40,013 nucleotides of DNA from an uncultured OM182 clade bacterium (GCA_905182025.1 CAJJAA010000047.1:1-40013), one strand, 5' to 3'; shown: positions 24,887 to 34,619, numbered from the stretch's first letter. The notes: a model not told the origin generated them from the sequence alone. Program-made: numbers and translations.

Positions 24887-25058
24887 AAATGGAGGTCCTG
24901 CAAGGATAACGGAGACGCCTAGTCCAAGACCTGACGGATGTTATCGCCGTGATGGTTTGAAGTTGAAATGGTGGGCCTGCAAGGATAACGGAGACGCCTA
25001 GTCCAAGACCTGACGGATGTTATCGCCGTGATGGTTTGAAGTTGAAATGGTGGGCCTG
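24887..25058 (-). repeat. Tandem 79-bp repeats carrying the tRNA 3' end
   Basis: Two units, 24901-24979 and 24980-25058, are identical at all 79 positions. A degenerate trace precedes them (AAATGGAGGTCCTG, 24887-24900). Each unit ends in TGGTGGGCCTG, the complement of the tRNA 3' terminus CAGGCCCACCA; the last of these is the real tRNA 3' end. Each unit also holds a GATAAC...GTTATC inverted repeat. Read in tRNA orientation, the repeats follow the tRNA directly, as in the tyrT locus of E. coli, where repeats with the tRNA 3' end follow the gene. Confidence 0.85.
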
Positions 25059-25124
25059 GAAGGACTCGAACCTTCGACCTGCCGATTATGAGTCGGATGC
25101 TCTAACCAACTGAGCTACAGGCCC
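25048..25124 (-). tRNA. tRNA with CAT anticodon, probably tRNA-Ile2 (lysidine-modified); elongator Met is the alternative
   Basis: The minus strand gives a 77-nt cloverleaf. The acceptor is GGGCCTG/CAGGCCC with A discriminator and encoded CCA, the D arm is GCTC...GAGC, the anticodon loop is CTCATAA, and the T arm is GAAGG-TTCGAGT-CCTTC. CAT is shared by initiator Met, elongator Met and Ile2. The first pair is a proper G-C, against initiator. C4-G69 and C5-G68 are the acceptor pairs that the lysidine synthetase TilS uses in E. coli Ile2, whereas elongator Met has T-A and A-T there. Position 27-43 is a T-C mismatch. Its 3' end is copied in the adjacent repeats. Confidence 0.9.
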
Positions 25125-25171
25125 AGACAACGACTTCGGTCGTGAAATGGGTCTTGGAAAAAAGAGGCGCA

Positions 25172-25199
25172 ATTCTATCAGAACATCTACCGTAAACAA
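25172..25199 (-). promoter_or_regulatory. Probable sigma-70 promoter of the tRNA gene
   Basis: On the minus strand TTGTTT (25199-25194) and TAGAAT (25177-25172) are separated by 16 bp. A GC-rich discriminator GCGCC follows shortly, typical of stringently controlled stable-RNA promoters. The tRNA begins about 47 nt downstream. The -35 box overlaps the last bases after cysNC. Confidence 0.5.
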
Positions 25200-25210
25200 A
25201 TGATGCCCGT

Positions 25211-27097
25211 TTATTTTTCGAGATCAAGATAAGCGAGTATTCTCTCAACGCAAACCTCAACCGTATCAACCGCCGTATCAATATCTAATTCTGGATTTTC
25301 AGGCGCCTCATAATCACTATCGATACCCGTGAAATTCGGCAACTCACCACGCCGAGCCTTCTTGTATAAACCCTTAGGATCACGATCCTCTGCCACTTCA
25401 AGCGGTACATTGACATAGACTTCAATAAACTCATTGGTGTCGAACAAACCCCGAGCCATATCGCGCTCAGATCTGAATGGCGAGATAAATGACGTCAATA
25501 CCACAATCCCCGCATCCACCATCAACCTCGACACCTCCGCGATTCGCCTGATGTTTTCTACTCTGTCAGCGTCAGTAAAACCGAGATCCTTATTTAACCC
25601 GTGCCGAACATTATCCCCATCAAGTATGTAGGTCCGCACGCCTCGCTGATGCAGCACCTGCTCAAGCGCATTAGCGACGGTGGACTTTCCTGAACCACTC
25701 AATCCGGTAAACCAAATAACCTTACCTTCGTGACCATTGAGACTTTCTCTTGCCTTGCGATCAACCATAAGCGCTTGGCGATGCACATTTTGCGCGCGCC
25801 TCAAAGAAAACTTAATCATGCCGGCAGCAACTGTCGCGTTGGAGTATCGATCTACCAGAACGAATGACCCCATCGCCTTGCAATCTGAGAAAGGCTCAAA
25901 AGGTATAGCGCGATCCAAGCTGAGACTCACTTCGCCTATATCGTTGAGTGACATCGAGTTACTTGATAGCTTCTCAAAGGTATTAATGTTGTATTTGTAT
26001 TTAATATCCGTCACCGTCGCGCTTACTCGCATTGCACCAAGAAGCAACCAGTAGGACCGACCAATGAACCCTTCATCCTGATCCATCCATACCATATTGG
26101 CCGCAAACTGATCCGATACTTCGCAAGGCCGATCTGCTGTTACAATAACATCACCTCGGGAGATATCTATTTCATCCTTTAAGGTTAGCGTAACCGCGCG
26201 ACCGGTCGCGGCGGTTTCGAGCAGATCGTCATACAAGACGATATCTTCTACGATCGACGTGACACCCGATGGAAGCACCCTTATCGCATCACCCTGGGTA
26301 ACACGCCCCGACGCAATGGTTCCTGAATAACCTCGAAAGTTCGCGTCAGGTCGATTGACCCACTGCACAGGAAACCTTAAGGCACCCTCGACACTCGCCT
26401 CTTCAACACTAACTGACTCCAGATAGCCCATAAGCGTCGGCCCGGAATACCAAGGGGTGTTAGCAGATCTTTCTAAAATATTGTCCCCCGCAAGGGCAGA
26501 CAGCGGAATAGCTTCAATCGAATCGAAATCCAAACGCGCTGCAAACTTGGAATAAGATTCAACAATATCGGCATAGACGTCTTTGTCGTATCCAACCAAA
26601 TCCATCTTGTTAACGGCAAGCACAACCTGCTTGATACCAAGCAACGATACGATGAACGAATGTCGGCGTGTCTGCGTCAAAACGCCTTGCGTTGCATCAA
26701 TCAAAATTATCGCCAAATTCGCCGTTGATGCGCCGGTCACCATATTACGAGTGTATTGCTCATGGCCCGGTGTATCCGCCACGATAAATTTTCGTTTATC
26801 TGTATTGAAAAATCGGTAAGCAACGTCAATGGTTATACCCTGCTCTCTTTCGGCAACCAAACCATCCACTAGCAACGCGAAGTCTACCTCTCCACCCTGA
26901 GTTCCTTGTCGCTTCGAGTCAGCTCTTAACGACTGCACTTGGTCATCAAATATCATTTGAGCCTCATAAAGAAGCCGACCAATCAGCGTACTCTTACCGT
27001 CATCGACACTACCGCAAGTTATGAACCTGAGCAGATCGACATCAGCCTGTTCTTGTATATATGTGTCTACTTTTTCTTTTGCCGTTAGCGTACTCAC
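25211..27097 (-). CDS. cysNC: Bifunctional sulfate adenylyltransferase large subunit / APS kinase
   Basis: Works with CysD to make adenosine 5'-phosphosulfate from ATP and sulfate, driven by GTP hydrolysis; the fused kinase then makes PAPS. In 628 residues the N-terminal GTPase shows [15 protein letters not shown] (P-loop, about 29-43), [22 protein letters not shown] and NKMDL. Elongation-factor-like beta-barrel domains follow. The C-terminal 180 residues are APS kinase: [18 protein letters not shown] (P-loop), [25 protein letters not shown] and [10 protein letters not shown]. The start is GTG at 27097, whose first base is the last base of the cysD TAG (TAGTG), so the two are coupled. This fused form is common in Gammaproteobacteria and Rhizobia. 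Certain assignment. Confidence 0.96.
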   Translation of the reverse strand: MSTLTAKEKVDTYIQEQADVDLLRFITCGSVDDGKSTLIGRLLYEAQMIFDDQVQSLRADSKRQGTQGGEVDFALLVDGLVAEREQGITIDVAYRFFNTDKRKFIVADTPGHEQYTRNMVTGASTANLAIILIDATQGVLTQTRRHSFIVSLLGIKQVVLAVNKMDLVGYDKDVYADIVESYSKFAARLDFDSIEAIPLSALAGDNILERSANTPWYSGPTLMGYLESVSVEEASVEGALRFPVQWVNRPDANFRGYSGTIASGRVTQGDAIRVLPSGVTSIVEDIVLYDDLLETAATGRAVTLTLKDEIDISRGDVIVTADRPCEVSDQFAANMVWMDQDEGFIGRSYWLLLGAMRVSATVTDIKYKYNINTFEKLSSNSMSLNDIGEVSLSLDRAIPFEPFSDCKAMGSFVLVDRYSNATVAAGMIKFSLRRAQNVHRQALMVDRKARESLNGHEGKVIWFTGLSGSGKSTVANALEQVLHQRGVRTYILDGDNVRHGLNKDLGFTDADRVENIRRIAEVSRLMVDAGIVVLTSFISPFRSERDMARGLFDTNEFIEVYVNVPLEVAEDRDPKGLYKKARRGELPNFTGIDSDYEAPENPELDIDTAVDTVEVCVERILAYLDLEK

Positions 27098-28683
27098 TAG
27101 AAGTATCCCTCTTGTTTTTTCTTCTCCATGGAGCCTGCAGAATCACTATCAATAGCTCTGCCTTGTCGTTCGCTAGTTCGACTTTCTAACAATTCCAAAA
27201 TGATTGAAGGCAGATCTTCTGAATCAGACTCAACCGCACCGGATAAGGGATAACATCCAAGCGTACGAAACCGGACTTTCTTCATCTGAACTTTTTCGTC
27301 TGCACCGAGCTTAAGACGGTCGTCGTCCACCATGAGTAGCAAACCATCTCGTTCAACGATCGGTCTCTCGGCAGCAAAATAAAGAGGCACCAAATCGATT
27401 TTCTCTTTATAAATGTATTGCCAAATATCCAACTCGGTCCAATTTGATAACGGAAACACGCGAATACTCTCGCCTTTCTTTTTGTGGGCGTTATACAAAT
27501 TCCATAACTCGGGGCGTTGATTTTTTGGATCCCATCGGTGCACTTCAGATCGAAAAGAGAATACCCTTTCCTTCGCCCTACTTTGCTCTTCATCGCGACG
27601 CGCACCACCGAATGCAACATCGAATTGATATTTATCGAGAGCAAGCTTGAGCCCTTCGGTTTTCATGATGTCAGTGTGTAACGCAGAACCATGATCCAGA
27701 GGGTTAATATTTTTCGCCTTACCTTCCGGATTGACAAAAACCATCAATTCCATGCCTGAGTTTTTGGCTACCTGCTCTCGAAAGTCATACATCGCCTGAA
27801 ACTTCCATTGAGTGTCAACATGAAGCAGCGGAAAAGGCGGCGGACTCGGATAAAATGCTTTTTTCGCAAGATGTAGCATGACGGAAGAGTCTTTGCCTAT
27901 GGAATAAAGCATGACTGGGTTATCTGCAAGCGACATAACCTCACGCATAATGTGCATGCTTTCTGCTTCCAATCGATCAAGATGCGTTAATTTTTGCTCA
28001 CTCAATCCGCTAACGCCTATTTCTTTGCCCACGTTTCTCTTTCCACGTATATCGCTCGCAGCCAATTTATTCTCTCCGGCACTCAGCCGATTAACGGCAA
28101 CCGAATCCGCGACAACAGGTTCTGCAATCAACGGTGCTTCGGAAAATACACCGAGCCCGACTTTCATCTCAACGTCCTTGCGAACAGGTATTGTCATACT
28201 TCCATGTCGCGTCACGATATTCCTGCAGTACTCAACTAAATCAGCCTGCGGCCAAATCACTACCGATTTATTCACCACAACACTTAACAGCGCATCGACA
28301 AGCTCGGCCTCATCAATCGGATGATTCATAAAGACCCATTGTCGGCCTGCACGACTATCATTGAAGAGCAAAACAGTTATCTCTTTAGAATGTCGAATCT
28401 GAACGAAATAACTCGACCAGCGCTGACGACGGCACTGCTCCAATAGCTTTGCAAGTACTTGCTGCTTGGCGGGCCGCCCGAATTCATCAACCAGGTTTTG
28501 CTCCGTCACAACCGCTGGTAGTAAGCCGATCTCAGAGATATAGCGCTCGGTTGTTCTGATCGACTGACCCGAGTTGGCTTCAATCAAAACTTCATGCACG
28601 CTCTTTGTATCCCAGGGCACAAGTTTTCCTGTTGCGTCATATCGATTAACAAGCAAGCGCTTATTGATATTTGGATCTATCAT
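27097..28683 (-). CDS. cysD: Sulfate adenylyltransferase small subunit with an unrecognised N-terminal extension
   Basis: The catalytic ATP-pyrophosphatase subunit of ATP sulfurylase. From about residue 231 ([19 protein letters not shown]) the protein matches CysD along its whole usual 300 residues. It has the PP-loop [83 protein letters not shown] and the C-terminal [20 protein letters not shown]. The first 230 residues are extra. They look folded (mixed helix and strand, [42 protein letters not shown]) with a low-complexity linker at about 190-225, and I cannot place them in a family. ATG 28683 opens the frame; a shorter CysD from an internal start is possible but none has an obvious SD. 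Downstream cysNC is coupled. Confidence 0.9.
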   Translation of the reverse strand: MIDPNINKRLLVNRYDATGKLVPWDTKSVHEVLIEANSGQSIRTTERYISEIGLLPAVVTEQNLVDEFGRPAKQQVLAKLLEQCRRQRWSSYFVQIRHSKEITVLLFNDSRAGRQWVFMNHPIDEAELVDALLSVVVNKSVVIWPQADLVEYCRNIVTRHGSMTIPVRKDVEMKVGLGVFSEAPLIAEPVVADSVAVNRLSAGENKLAASDIRGKRNVGKEIGVSGLSEQKLTHLDRLEAESMHIMREVMSLADNPVMLYSIGKDSSVMLHLAKKAFYPSPPPFPLLHVDTQWKFQAMYDFREQVAKNSGMELMVFVNPEGKAKNINPLDHGSALHTDIMKTEGLKLALDKYQFDVAFGGARRDEEQSRAKERVFSFRSEVHRWDPKNQRPELWNLYNAHKKKGESIRVFPLSNWTELDIWQYIYKEKIDLVPLYFAAERPIVERDGLLLMVDDDRLKLGADEKVQMKKVRFRTLGCYPLSGAVESDSEDLPSIILELLESRTSERQGRAIDSDSAGSMEKKKQEGYF

Positions 28684-28905
28684 TTACTTGCTAACCACCT
28701 TGTCGCGTTATGCGTAATTTTAGATTTTGCCCGCCAATCACATGAAATATCAACATATATTTCTAGTTTATTGATATTTTCGCATAATGCGACATCACCA
28801 TCCCAGCACACCAACACCATTACATACCCGCAAGCGTTAACCCGCAGAGCACTTAGCGCCCAATACATGACATAATCGTTTTTTTTGCAAACCCCTAAGC
28901 AATAC

Positions 28906-29685
28906 ATGCAAGTACACATAATCGGCGACCTACATGGTTATTACGATGTCTACGAATCCCTCCTCATAGAGCATGGGATAATCGACGCATCGCTGAACTG
29001 GACAGCAAATTCGGACCAGCTTTGGCTCATTGGCGATATTTTGGACCGAGGTGGTGATGCAGAATCATGCATCGCATTGACAATGAAACTGCAACAACAA
29101 GCATCGGCGGCGGGAGGCTTGGTGCAATGCCTTCTAGGCAATCATGAACTGATGTTTCTTGCCGCAAAACATTTCATGGGCACGCCCGAAATTGGCGAAC
29201 AGGTTTGGAATCAGTGGGTAAAGTGGGGTGGCCAACCACATGAAATGGGCAACATTAATGATACGCAAATGGCATGGTTGAGCAGTCTACCCGCAATGGC
29301 TCAAGTCGGAGATCTCCTGCTCGTTCACAGTGATAACCTTTCTTATGTGAGCTTTGGTCGGTCCATAGACGAAGTAAATAGATACTTCGCGGACTTAAAG
29401 GACAGCACCAGCGTAGATAAATGGAATAGCACATTACGGGAGCTTTCAACCCGAGGCGCATTTAATTTGTCGATCAGCGGACCGAGACAAGCAGCCCTTA
29501 TGCTGAAGATGTATGGCGGCAAAACTCTCGTGCACGGCCATACCCCTATTTCACTCTCAACAGATATTCGCGCAGAAGATGTCACACAAGCCAGAACCTA
29601 TGCAAATGGGATCTGCTGCAATGTGGATGCTGGCATTTATCTGGGCAGCCCGGGGTTCATAAAGACATTCGAAATGGCGATCTAG
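28906..29685 (+). CDS. PPP-family metallophosphoesterase (ApaH/serine-threonine phosphatase type)
   Basis: A phosphatase with a two-metal active site; the substrate may be phosphoprotein or diadenosine tetraphosphate. 259 residues from ATG 28906 (a TTG at 28885 opens the frame but is less likely). The full PPP motif set is present: IGDLHGYYDVY (GDxHG, about 6-12), LIGDILDRGGD (GDxxDRG), CLLGNHELMF (GNHE), a His in LLVHSD and VHGHTP near residue 215. The spacing resembles ApaH and related cytoplasmic phosphatases. It is divergent from cysD and ends at a strong terminator shared with rpoD. If the FHA protein reads phosphothreonine, a PPP phosphatase nearby is suggestive, but no link is shown. 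Confidence 0.88.
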   Translation: MQVHIIGDLHGYYDVYESLLIEHGIIDASLNWTANSDQLWLIGDILDRGGDAESCIALTMKLQQQASAAGGLVQCLLGNHELMFLAAKHFMGTPEIGEQVWNQWVKWGGQPHEMGNINDTQMAWLSSLPAMAQVGDLLLVHSDNLSYVSFGRSIDEVNRYFADLKDSTSVDKWNSTLRELSTRGAFNLSISGPRQAALMLKMYGGKTLVHGHTPISLSTDIRAEDVTQARTYANGICCNVDAGIYLGSPGFIKTFEMAI

Positions 29686-29749
29686 CGCTGCCTCGACGCA
29701 ATGTTTTAGGCGACCCTTTAGGCAATATTTCAATCAATGCTTCAAGCAC

Positions 29750-29779
29750 AAAAAAGCCCGCTTAGAGCGGGCTTTTTTG
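29750..29779. terminator. Bidirectional intrinsic terminator
   Basis: AAGCCCGC, loop TTAGA, GCGGGCTT, flanked by an A run on the left and TTTTTT on the right. The hairpin therefore ends in a U tract on either strand. It lies between the convergent phosphoesterase gene and rpoD and can stop both. Confidence 0.95.
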
Positions 29780-29830
29780 TTCTACTCGGTAACGATCTAC
29801 GTCACGACCTAAGTCGCAATCACCGAACCC

Positions 29831-31654
29831 TTAGGACTTCTCATCCAAGAACGTTTTCAAATGATCCGAACGCGTAGGGTGCCTTAGCTTTCTTAATGCT
29901 TTCGCTTCAATTTGTCTGATTCTCTCGCGCGTTACATCAAATTGCTTTCCGACCTCTTCCAACGTGTGATCGGTATTCATATCGATACCAAACCTCATCC
30001 TCAACACCTTTGCTTCACGAGCAGTCAAACCAGAAAGAATACCGCGAGTGGCCTCTCGTAAACCTTCATCAGTCGCCGTATCCAAGGGAGATCCAACCGC
30101 AGAGCTTTCACCCAGGCTATTGTTAGAATCAAGGAAGTCGCCAAGATGAGAATCCTCATCGTCACCAATCGGTGTTTCCATCGAAATGGGCTCCTTGGCA
30201 ATTTTTAAAACCCTTCTCACTTTATCTTCAGGCATTTCCATTCGTTCGCCTAACTCTTCAGGCGTAGGATCACGTCCCATTTCCTGAAGCATCTGACGAG
30301 AAACTCTAGAAAGTTTATTAATTGTTTCGATCATATGCACAGGGATACGGATAGTACGCGCTTGGTCAGCAATTGAACGTGTAATTGCCTGACGAATCCA
30401 CCAAGTGGCATAGGTAGAGAATTTGTAGCCACGTCGATACTCAAATTTATCAACCGCTTTCATCAATCCAATATTGCCTTCCTGAATGAGATCTAAGAAC
30501 TGCAGACCACGATTGGTGTATTTCTTTGCAATCGAGATAACAAGTCTTAGGTTTGCCTCGACCATATCCTTCTTGGCTCTTCTTGCCTTAGCCTCACCAA
30601 TCGACATACGTCGGTTGATATCTTTCATCTCAGCGCAGGACAGCCCTGTCGCCACAGAAGCGTTCCTGATTCTCTTTTGGCTTCGAACGACCTCATCTTC
30701 GAAGTTCTTCAAACCCTCGTGACCAGCCTTGATTTGCTTCTGGACCCATTTAAGATCAGTTTCACTACCGCTGAAATTTTCGAGAAATACTTTACGCGGC
30801 ATCTTTGCTTGCCGCACACAGATATTCACGATCATACGTTCCGCTCGACGAACCTGTACATTAACGACTCGAACTTGCTGTACGATTTTATCGAAATGTT
30901 TAGGCACCAATTTGAAAAACTGAAATGCCTCACCAAGCGCAACTAATTCTTTCTCCGCTTGCGTTGATTCACGGCCATGTTTTTTGACAACACGCTCGGT
31001 CTTCTTCATCTGTTTTCTTAAAATCTCAAACCGCTCGGCTGCAAGCTCAGGATCTGGACCTTTCTTCTCTTCTTCCTCGTCGTCATCCGTTTCTTTTTTC
31101 GCACCAGGAACAACTTGCGCGGCGGGTACGACATTCTCGACCGGGTCAAGAAAGCCTATTATTACATTCGTTAACTCACCCTCTTCTTCTTGGCTCGCGT
31201 CGTATAGCTCAAGTATCGTATCGGTTGTGCCCGGAAAATAAGCAACGGCATTTAAAACGTCCCGAATACCCTCTTCGATGCGCTTCGCAATCACGATTTC
31301 GCCTTCACGAGTAAGCAGGTCAACTGTGCCCATTTCCCGCATATACATGCGAACAGGATCGGTTGTTCGACCCGCTTCATTCTCAACTGCGACTAGAACA
31401 GCCGCCGCTTCTTCGGCGGCCACCTCATCTGTCGAGTCGCCTTCAAGCATCTGATCATCAGCCTCTGGCGCCTTTTCATGAACAGCAATGCCCATGTCAT
31501 TGATCATGCCAATGATGTCTTCAATTTGTTCAGGATCTGATATGTCGTCAGGAAGATGGTCGTTAACTTCCGCATAAGTCAGATAGCCCTGCTCACGGCC
31601 TCGACTGATGAGATCCTTCAAGCGAGATTGTTGCTGTGCTAATCCACTGGCCAT
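29831..31654 (-). CDS. rpoD: RNA polymerase primary sigma factor sigma-70
   Basis: The housekeeping sigma factor, 607 residues against about 613 in E. coli. Region 1.1 is at the N-terminus. Region 1.2 begins at [21 protein letters not shown] (about 101). The acidic non-conserved insert includes [16 protein letters not shown]. Region 2 is [26 protein letters not shown] with the -10 recognition [15 protein letters not shown]. Region 3 is [13 protein letters not shown]. Region 4.2, the -35 helix-turn-helix, is [24 protein letters not shown] near the C-terminus. ATG 31654 has AAGGA 6 nt upstream. It is the last gene of the rpsU-yqeY-dnaG-rpoD block and also has its own promoter at 31694-31722. 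Certain. Confidence 0.99.
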   Translation of the reverse strand: MASGLAQQQSRLKDLISRGREQGYLTYAEVNDHLPDDISDPEQIEDIIGMINDMGIAVHEKAPEADDQMLEGDSTDEVAAEEAAAVLVAVENEAGRTTDPVRMYMREMGTVDLLTREGEIVIAKRIEEGIRDVLNAVAYFPGTTDTILELYDASQEEEGELTNVIIGFLDPVENVVPAAQVVPGAKKETDDDEEEEKKGPDPELAAERFEILRKQMKKTERVVKKHGRESTQAEKELVALGEAFQFFKLVPKHFDKIVQQVRVVNVQVRRAERMIVNICVRQAKMPRKVFLENFSGSETDLKWVQKQIKAGHEGLKNFEDEVVRSQKRIRNASVATGLSCAEMKDINRRMSIGEAKARRAKKDMVEANLRLVISIAKKYTNRGLQFLDLIQEGNIGLMKAVDKFEYRRGYKFSTYATWWIRQAITRSIADQARTIRIPVHMIETINKLSRVSRQMLQEMGRDPTPEELGERMEMPEDKVRRVLKIAKEPISMETPIGDDEDSHLGDFLDSNNSLGESSAVGSPLDTATDEGLREATRGILSGLTAREAKVLRMRFGIDMNTDHTLEEVGKQFDVTRERIRQIEAKALRKLRHPTRSDHLKTFLDEKS

Positions 31655-31693
31655 AGCATTCCTTGACTTTTTGACTTAGAAAACGAGCCGGAC

Positions 31694-31722
31694 ATTATAG
31701 CGGCAGTCCACCTAGTATTCCA
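31694..31722 (-). promoter_or_regulatory. Sigma-70 promoter of rpoD
   Basis: Minus strand: perfect -10 TATAAT (31699-31694), 17-bp spacer, weak -35 TGGAAT (31722-31717). It lies in the 133-bp dnaG-rpoD gap, 40 bp before the start codon. It fits a separate promoter for rpoD inside the operon. Confidence 0.6.
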
Positions 31723-31787
31723 CTTCAAGTTACGGGTTATCGCGTGAATTACTAAATGGGATTTGGACGTATTTCGATTAAAAGCAG

Positions 31788-33686
31788 CTACTTTCGCGGA
31801 ATTTTTATACTCTCGCGAAGTTGTTGCTTTTCTTCATCGGTCATATCCAGAGGCGACTTGCGATGCAAGTCTCGAGCTCGACTCTGTACCGATTCTAAGT
31901 TGTGAATGGACCGCAATCGGGACAATATACCCTTAAATTCTGCAGGGCTATTATCCACGGATAAGAGCTGCTCTTGTTCAGCCAAGCCCTTTAACAGCGC
32001 AAACTCTGCACGATCTTGAAACCGATGAAGCAGAAGGTTAGGCGAACGAATATCCTCTGCGATGAGCAGTCGAATGACTTCTAGAAGTAGACCACAACCT
32101 TGGGTTACCTCAAGAAAACCATAATCAGAATTTGCCTCAAGGGCAATTAGCTCGGGCTGTTTTACTAATAAAGCGAGTGCTTTTCCAGCCAAAGCATGGG
32201 TCTTGCCAGGCTCTGTATCCGAATAATCTATTAGGGAATGATCATCATATTCATCATATGAATAGCCGTCTTGATCTGCGGGATAACCATCGATATCCGC
32301 AAAATCTGGAACTTCCGCCGAGTCCCGCATGTTCGATTCACCCGCAGCACTTCTCGGTACATTTCTCGGCTTACTTAGCGTTGACTCGACCTGATTTAGC
32401 GAAATCAGCTTTTCCGCCGTCAGGTTTGTGATTTCCGCCAACTGACTAATCATCAGCTCTCTAAAAACGCCGTTCGGGATCTTCATGATCAGCGGCAGCG
32501 CTAACTTGCTCAACTGCGCTTTGCCATCAAGGTTGCTAACATCAGCTTCTTCTTTTAGATGATCAAAAAAGTAATTCGATAGATGAGGCGCTTGATCGAG
32601 CCGCAGCTCAAAATCGACCTTTCCTTCCTTACGAATTAGTGAATCGGGATCTTCGCCTTGAGGAAGAAATAGGAATCTTGCACTACGGCCGTCATTCATG
32701 AAGGGTAATGAGGTCAGCAGAGCCTTCCAAGCGGCATTGAGCCCGGCTGTATCACCATCAAAGCAAAAAATTACCGTCGTAACCTGTCGAAATATTCGAT
32801 CTAGATGCTCGGGTGTCGTCGCCGTACCAAGAGTGGCAATACTATAGTTGACACCATGTTGCGCTAGCGCAACCACATCCATATATCCCTCAACCACAAG
32901 CAACCGTGTCAATTTTCTCTCGCGCTGCCTTGCTTCATAAAGCCCGTACAATTCTCGACCTTTATGAAAAACTTGGGTTTCTGGCGAATTCAAATATTTC
33001 GGCTTACCGTCGCCAATGATTCGACCTCCAAATGCAATCACACGCCCTCTCAAATCCCGAATCGGAAACATGATGCGCTCCCGGAACCGATCATAGTTTT
33101 TCTCTTTTTTGCCTTCCTCTTCTTTCTTGATCACCATGCCCGCATCGATCAACAACTGATGCTCTTGATTAGTCTTCGCTAAATGGCGATGAAGGTTATC
33201 CCACCCAGCAGGCGCAAAACCGAGCCCAAAGTCGCGCGCAATCTCACCGGTTAAACCACGTCCTTTCAAATAGTCAACGGCGGCCTGGCGCTCACCATGA
33301 ACTCGCAACTGATCTTTAAAGTAATCGGCCGACTGCTCTAGAATTTGATAAATTGATTTTCTTTTTCGCTGTTTTTCTGGCGCTTCGCCGTCGTTCGATT
33401 TTGGGATGTCCATTCCGGCGCGACCAGCAAGGTGCTCAACGGTTGCGAGAAAATCTAATCGGTCAAACTCCATGATGAATTTAATGGCACTACCGGACGC
33501 CTGACAGCCAAAACAATAGTAAAATTGCTTATCGGGGCTAACAGAGAATGACGGGGATTTTTCGGTATGAAAAGGGCACAGACCGGAATAGTTCGCACCT
33601 GTTTTTTTCAGCTGAACACGTGACTCGATGATTTCAACGATATCTGTTCTTGCCAGTAATTCGTCTATGAAATCAGGTGGTATCAA
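31788..33686 (-). CDS. dnaG: DNA primase
   Basis: Makes RNA primers at the replication fork and is recruited by the DnaB helicase. Its 632 residues begin with the CHC2 zinc ribbon (C37, H40, C58, C61 in SGLCPFH...YYCFGCQASG). The catalytic RNA polymerase domain follows: GFAPAGWDNL, RERIMFPIRDLRGRVIAFGGR, and TOPRIM with LLVVEGYMDVVALAQHG and IFCFDGDTAG. The C-terminal helicase-binding part (about 480-632) is more divergent. The frame opens with TTG at 33686; no ATG lies nearby and the first residues (IPPDFIDELLARTDIV) match the family start, so TTG is the real start. It is 65 bp downstream of yqeY. Certain. Confidence 0.98.
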   Translation of the reverse strand: MIPPDFIDELLARTDIVEIIESRVQLKKTGANYSGLCPFHTEKSPSFSVSPDKQFYYCFGCQASGSAIKFIMEFDRLDFLATVEHLAGRAGMDIPKSNDGEAPEKQRKRKSIYQILEQSADYFKDQLRVHGERQAAVDYLKGRGLTGEIARDFGLGFAPAGWDNLHRHLAKTNQEHQLLIDAGMVIKKEEEGKKEKNYDRFRERIMFPIRDLRGRVIAFGGRIIGDGKPKYLNSPETQVFHKGRELYGLYEARQRERKLTRLLVVEGYMDVVALAQHGVNYSIATLGTATTPEHLDRIFRQVTTVIFCFDGDTAGLNAAWKALLTSLPFMNDGRSARFLFLPQGEDPDSLIRKEGKVDFELRLDQAPHLSNYFFDHLKEEADVSNLDGKAQLSKLALPLIMKIPNGVFRELMISQLAEITNLTAEKLISLNQVESTLSKPRNVPRSAAGESNMRDSAEVPDFADIDGYPADQDGYSYDEYDDHSLIDYSDTEPGKTHALAGKALALLVKQPELIALEANSDYGFLEVTQGCGLLLEVIRLLIAEDIRSPNLLLHRFQDRAEFALLKGLAEQEQLLSVDNSPAEFKGILSRLRSIHNLESVQSRARDLHRKSPLDMTDEEKQQLRESIKIPRK

Positions 33687-33751
33687 TGGTGTTCTTTTCT
33701 TGGGAAATGAGCTTTCACAATGGCATTAGAGGTTCTAAAAGGCAACTGGGC

Positions 33752-34204
33752 TTATTGCAGCTTTGCCTTAATCGTTGCACTCAAAGCACCGACATCAGCT
33801 CGACCTTGAACCTGAGGCTTCAACACACCCATTACCTTTCCCATGTCTTTCATGGAAGTCGCACCTGTTTGTGCGATCGCTGCGTCGATAAGCGCCGCGA
33901 TAGCCGCTTCGTCAAGCGCTACTGGCAAGAACTCTTGCAATAGGTCTAGCTCGTATTGCTCTTGGTCTGCTAGATCCTGTCGGTCGGCATCGAGATACTG
34001 CGTAAGGGAATCTTTTCTTTGTTTTGACATCTTGACGAGGATCGAAATGACTCTTTCGTCGTCGAGTTCGATACGCTCGTCAACTTCGACTTTTTTCAAT
34101 TCAGACATGACAAGCCTTAGAACACCCAGCCGCTGCTTTTCACGGGCACGCATGGCGTCTTTAACCGAACTTTCTATTCTGGGTTTAAGTTCTGAAGTGG
34201 ACAT
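33752..34204 (-). CDS. yqeY: GatB/YqeY domain protein
   Basis: 150 residues, the usual length for the YqeY family, whose fold is shared with the C-terminal tRNA-binding domain of the GatB amidotransferase subunit. Typical features are SSVKDAMRAREKQRLGVLRLV (about 12-32), KMSKQRKDSLTQY and the C-terminal MKDMGKVMGVLKPQVQGRADVGALS. The biochemical role is not settled; a tRNA-linked function is assumed from GatB. It is regularly found between rpsU and dnaG in Gammaproteobacteria, as here, and lies 138 bp after rpsU, separated by a palindrome. Confidence 0.95.
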   Translation of the reverse strand: MSTSELKPRIESSVKDAMRAREKQRLGVLRLVMSELKKVEVDERIELDDERVISILVKMSKQRKDSLTQYLDADRQDLADQEQYELDLLQEFLPVALDEAAIAALIDAAIAQTGATSMKDMGKVMGVLKPQVQGRADVGALSATIKAKLQ

Positions 34205-34289
34205 TTAGTCTAGTCTTCTAAAGATCGATATTTGATGGATAACAGCTATCTTGTCTCGTGACACGGTAGAACGTCCGATTAACTCGTAG

Positions 34290-34311
34290 CCTGCAGGTAC
34301 TTACCTGCAGG
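34290..34311. other. 10-bp perfect inverted repeat between rpsU and yqeY
   Basis: CCTGCAGGTA (34290-34299) and TACCTGCAGG (34302-34311) are separated by only CT. On the minus-strand transcript this folds to a stable hairpin 31 nt after rpsU. No U run follows, so it is more likely a processing or attenuation element than a full terminator. In E. coli an attenuator between rpsU and dnaG lowers primase expression. Confidence 0.5.
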
Positions 34312-34342
34312 ATTGGCTATTCCACCTAACGCTCGACAATGT

Positions 34343-34558
34343 CTAGTAGAGACGTTCCATTCTTCTAGATTCGCGCTGAACTTTCTTTGCATGTCGCTTC
34401 ACAGCTGCTGCAGCTTTACGCTTTCGAACAGATGTAGGCTTTTCGTAGAATTCACGCCGACGAACTTCGGCAAGAACACCGCCCTTTTCACAAGAACGCT
34501 TAAATCGACGTAGAGCCACATCGAACGGCTCGTTTTCTTTAACTTTTACATATGGCAT
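34343..34558 (-). CDS. rpsU: 30S ribosomal protein S21
   Basis: 71 residues, the family length. [20 protein letters not shown], the [21 protein letters not shown] core and the Arg/Lys-rich tail [18 protein letters not shown] are unmistakable. It helps the 30S subunit in initiation near the anti-Shine-Dalgarno. It is the first gene of the rpsU-yqeY-dnaG-rpoD transcription block and divergent from tsaD, with a good promoter at 34591-34619. Confidence 0.99.
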   Translation of the reverse strand: MPYVKVKENEPFDVALRRFKRSCEKGGVLAEVRRREFYEKPTSVRKRKAAAAVKRHAKKVQRESRRMERLY

Positions 34559-34590
34559 GAATTTAATTTACTCCAACTCGAAGGGAGCGG

Positions 34591-34619
34591 ATTCTATCGA
34601 CATAGCCAACCAATTGCAA
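34591..34619 (-). promoter_or_regulatory. Sigma-70 promoter of rpsU
   Basis: Minus strand TTGCAA (34619-34614), exactly 17 bp, then TAGAAT (34596-34591), 33 bp before the rpsU ATG. Spacing is ideal and both boxes are good matches. It lies in the 165-bp gap to divergent tsaD. Confidence 0.6.

Noticed and set aside
24887..25058. CRISPR array or integron attC sites
   Set aside because: The units are 79-bp direct tandem copies without spacers, and the GATAAC/GTTATC arms do not fit the attC core sites. The tRNA 3'-end content explains them better.
25130..25143. ACGAC-TTCG-GTCGT hairpin just upstream of the tRNA as a terminator for cysNC
   Set aside because: The stem is only 5 bp and no U run follows on either strand.
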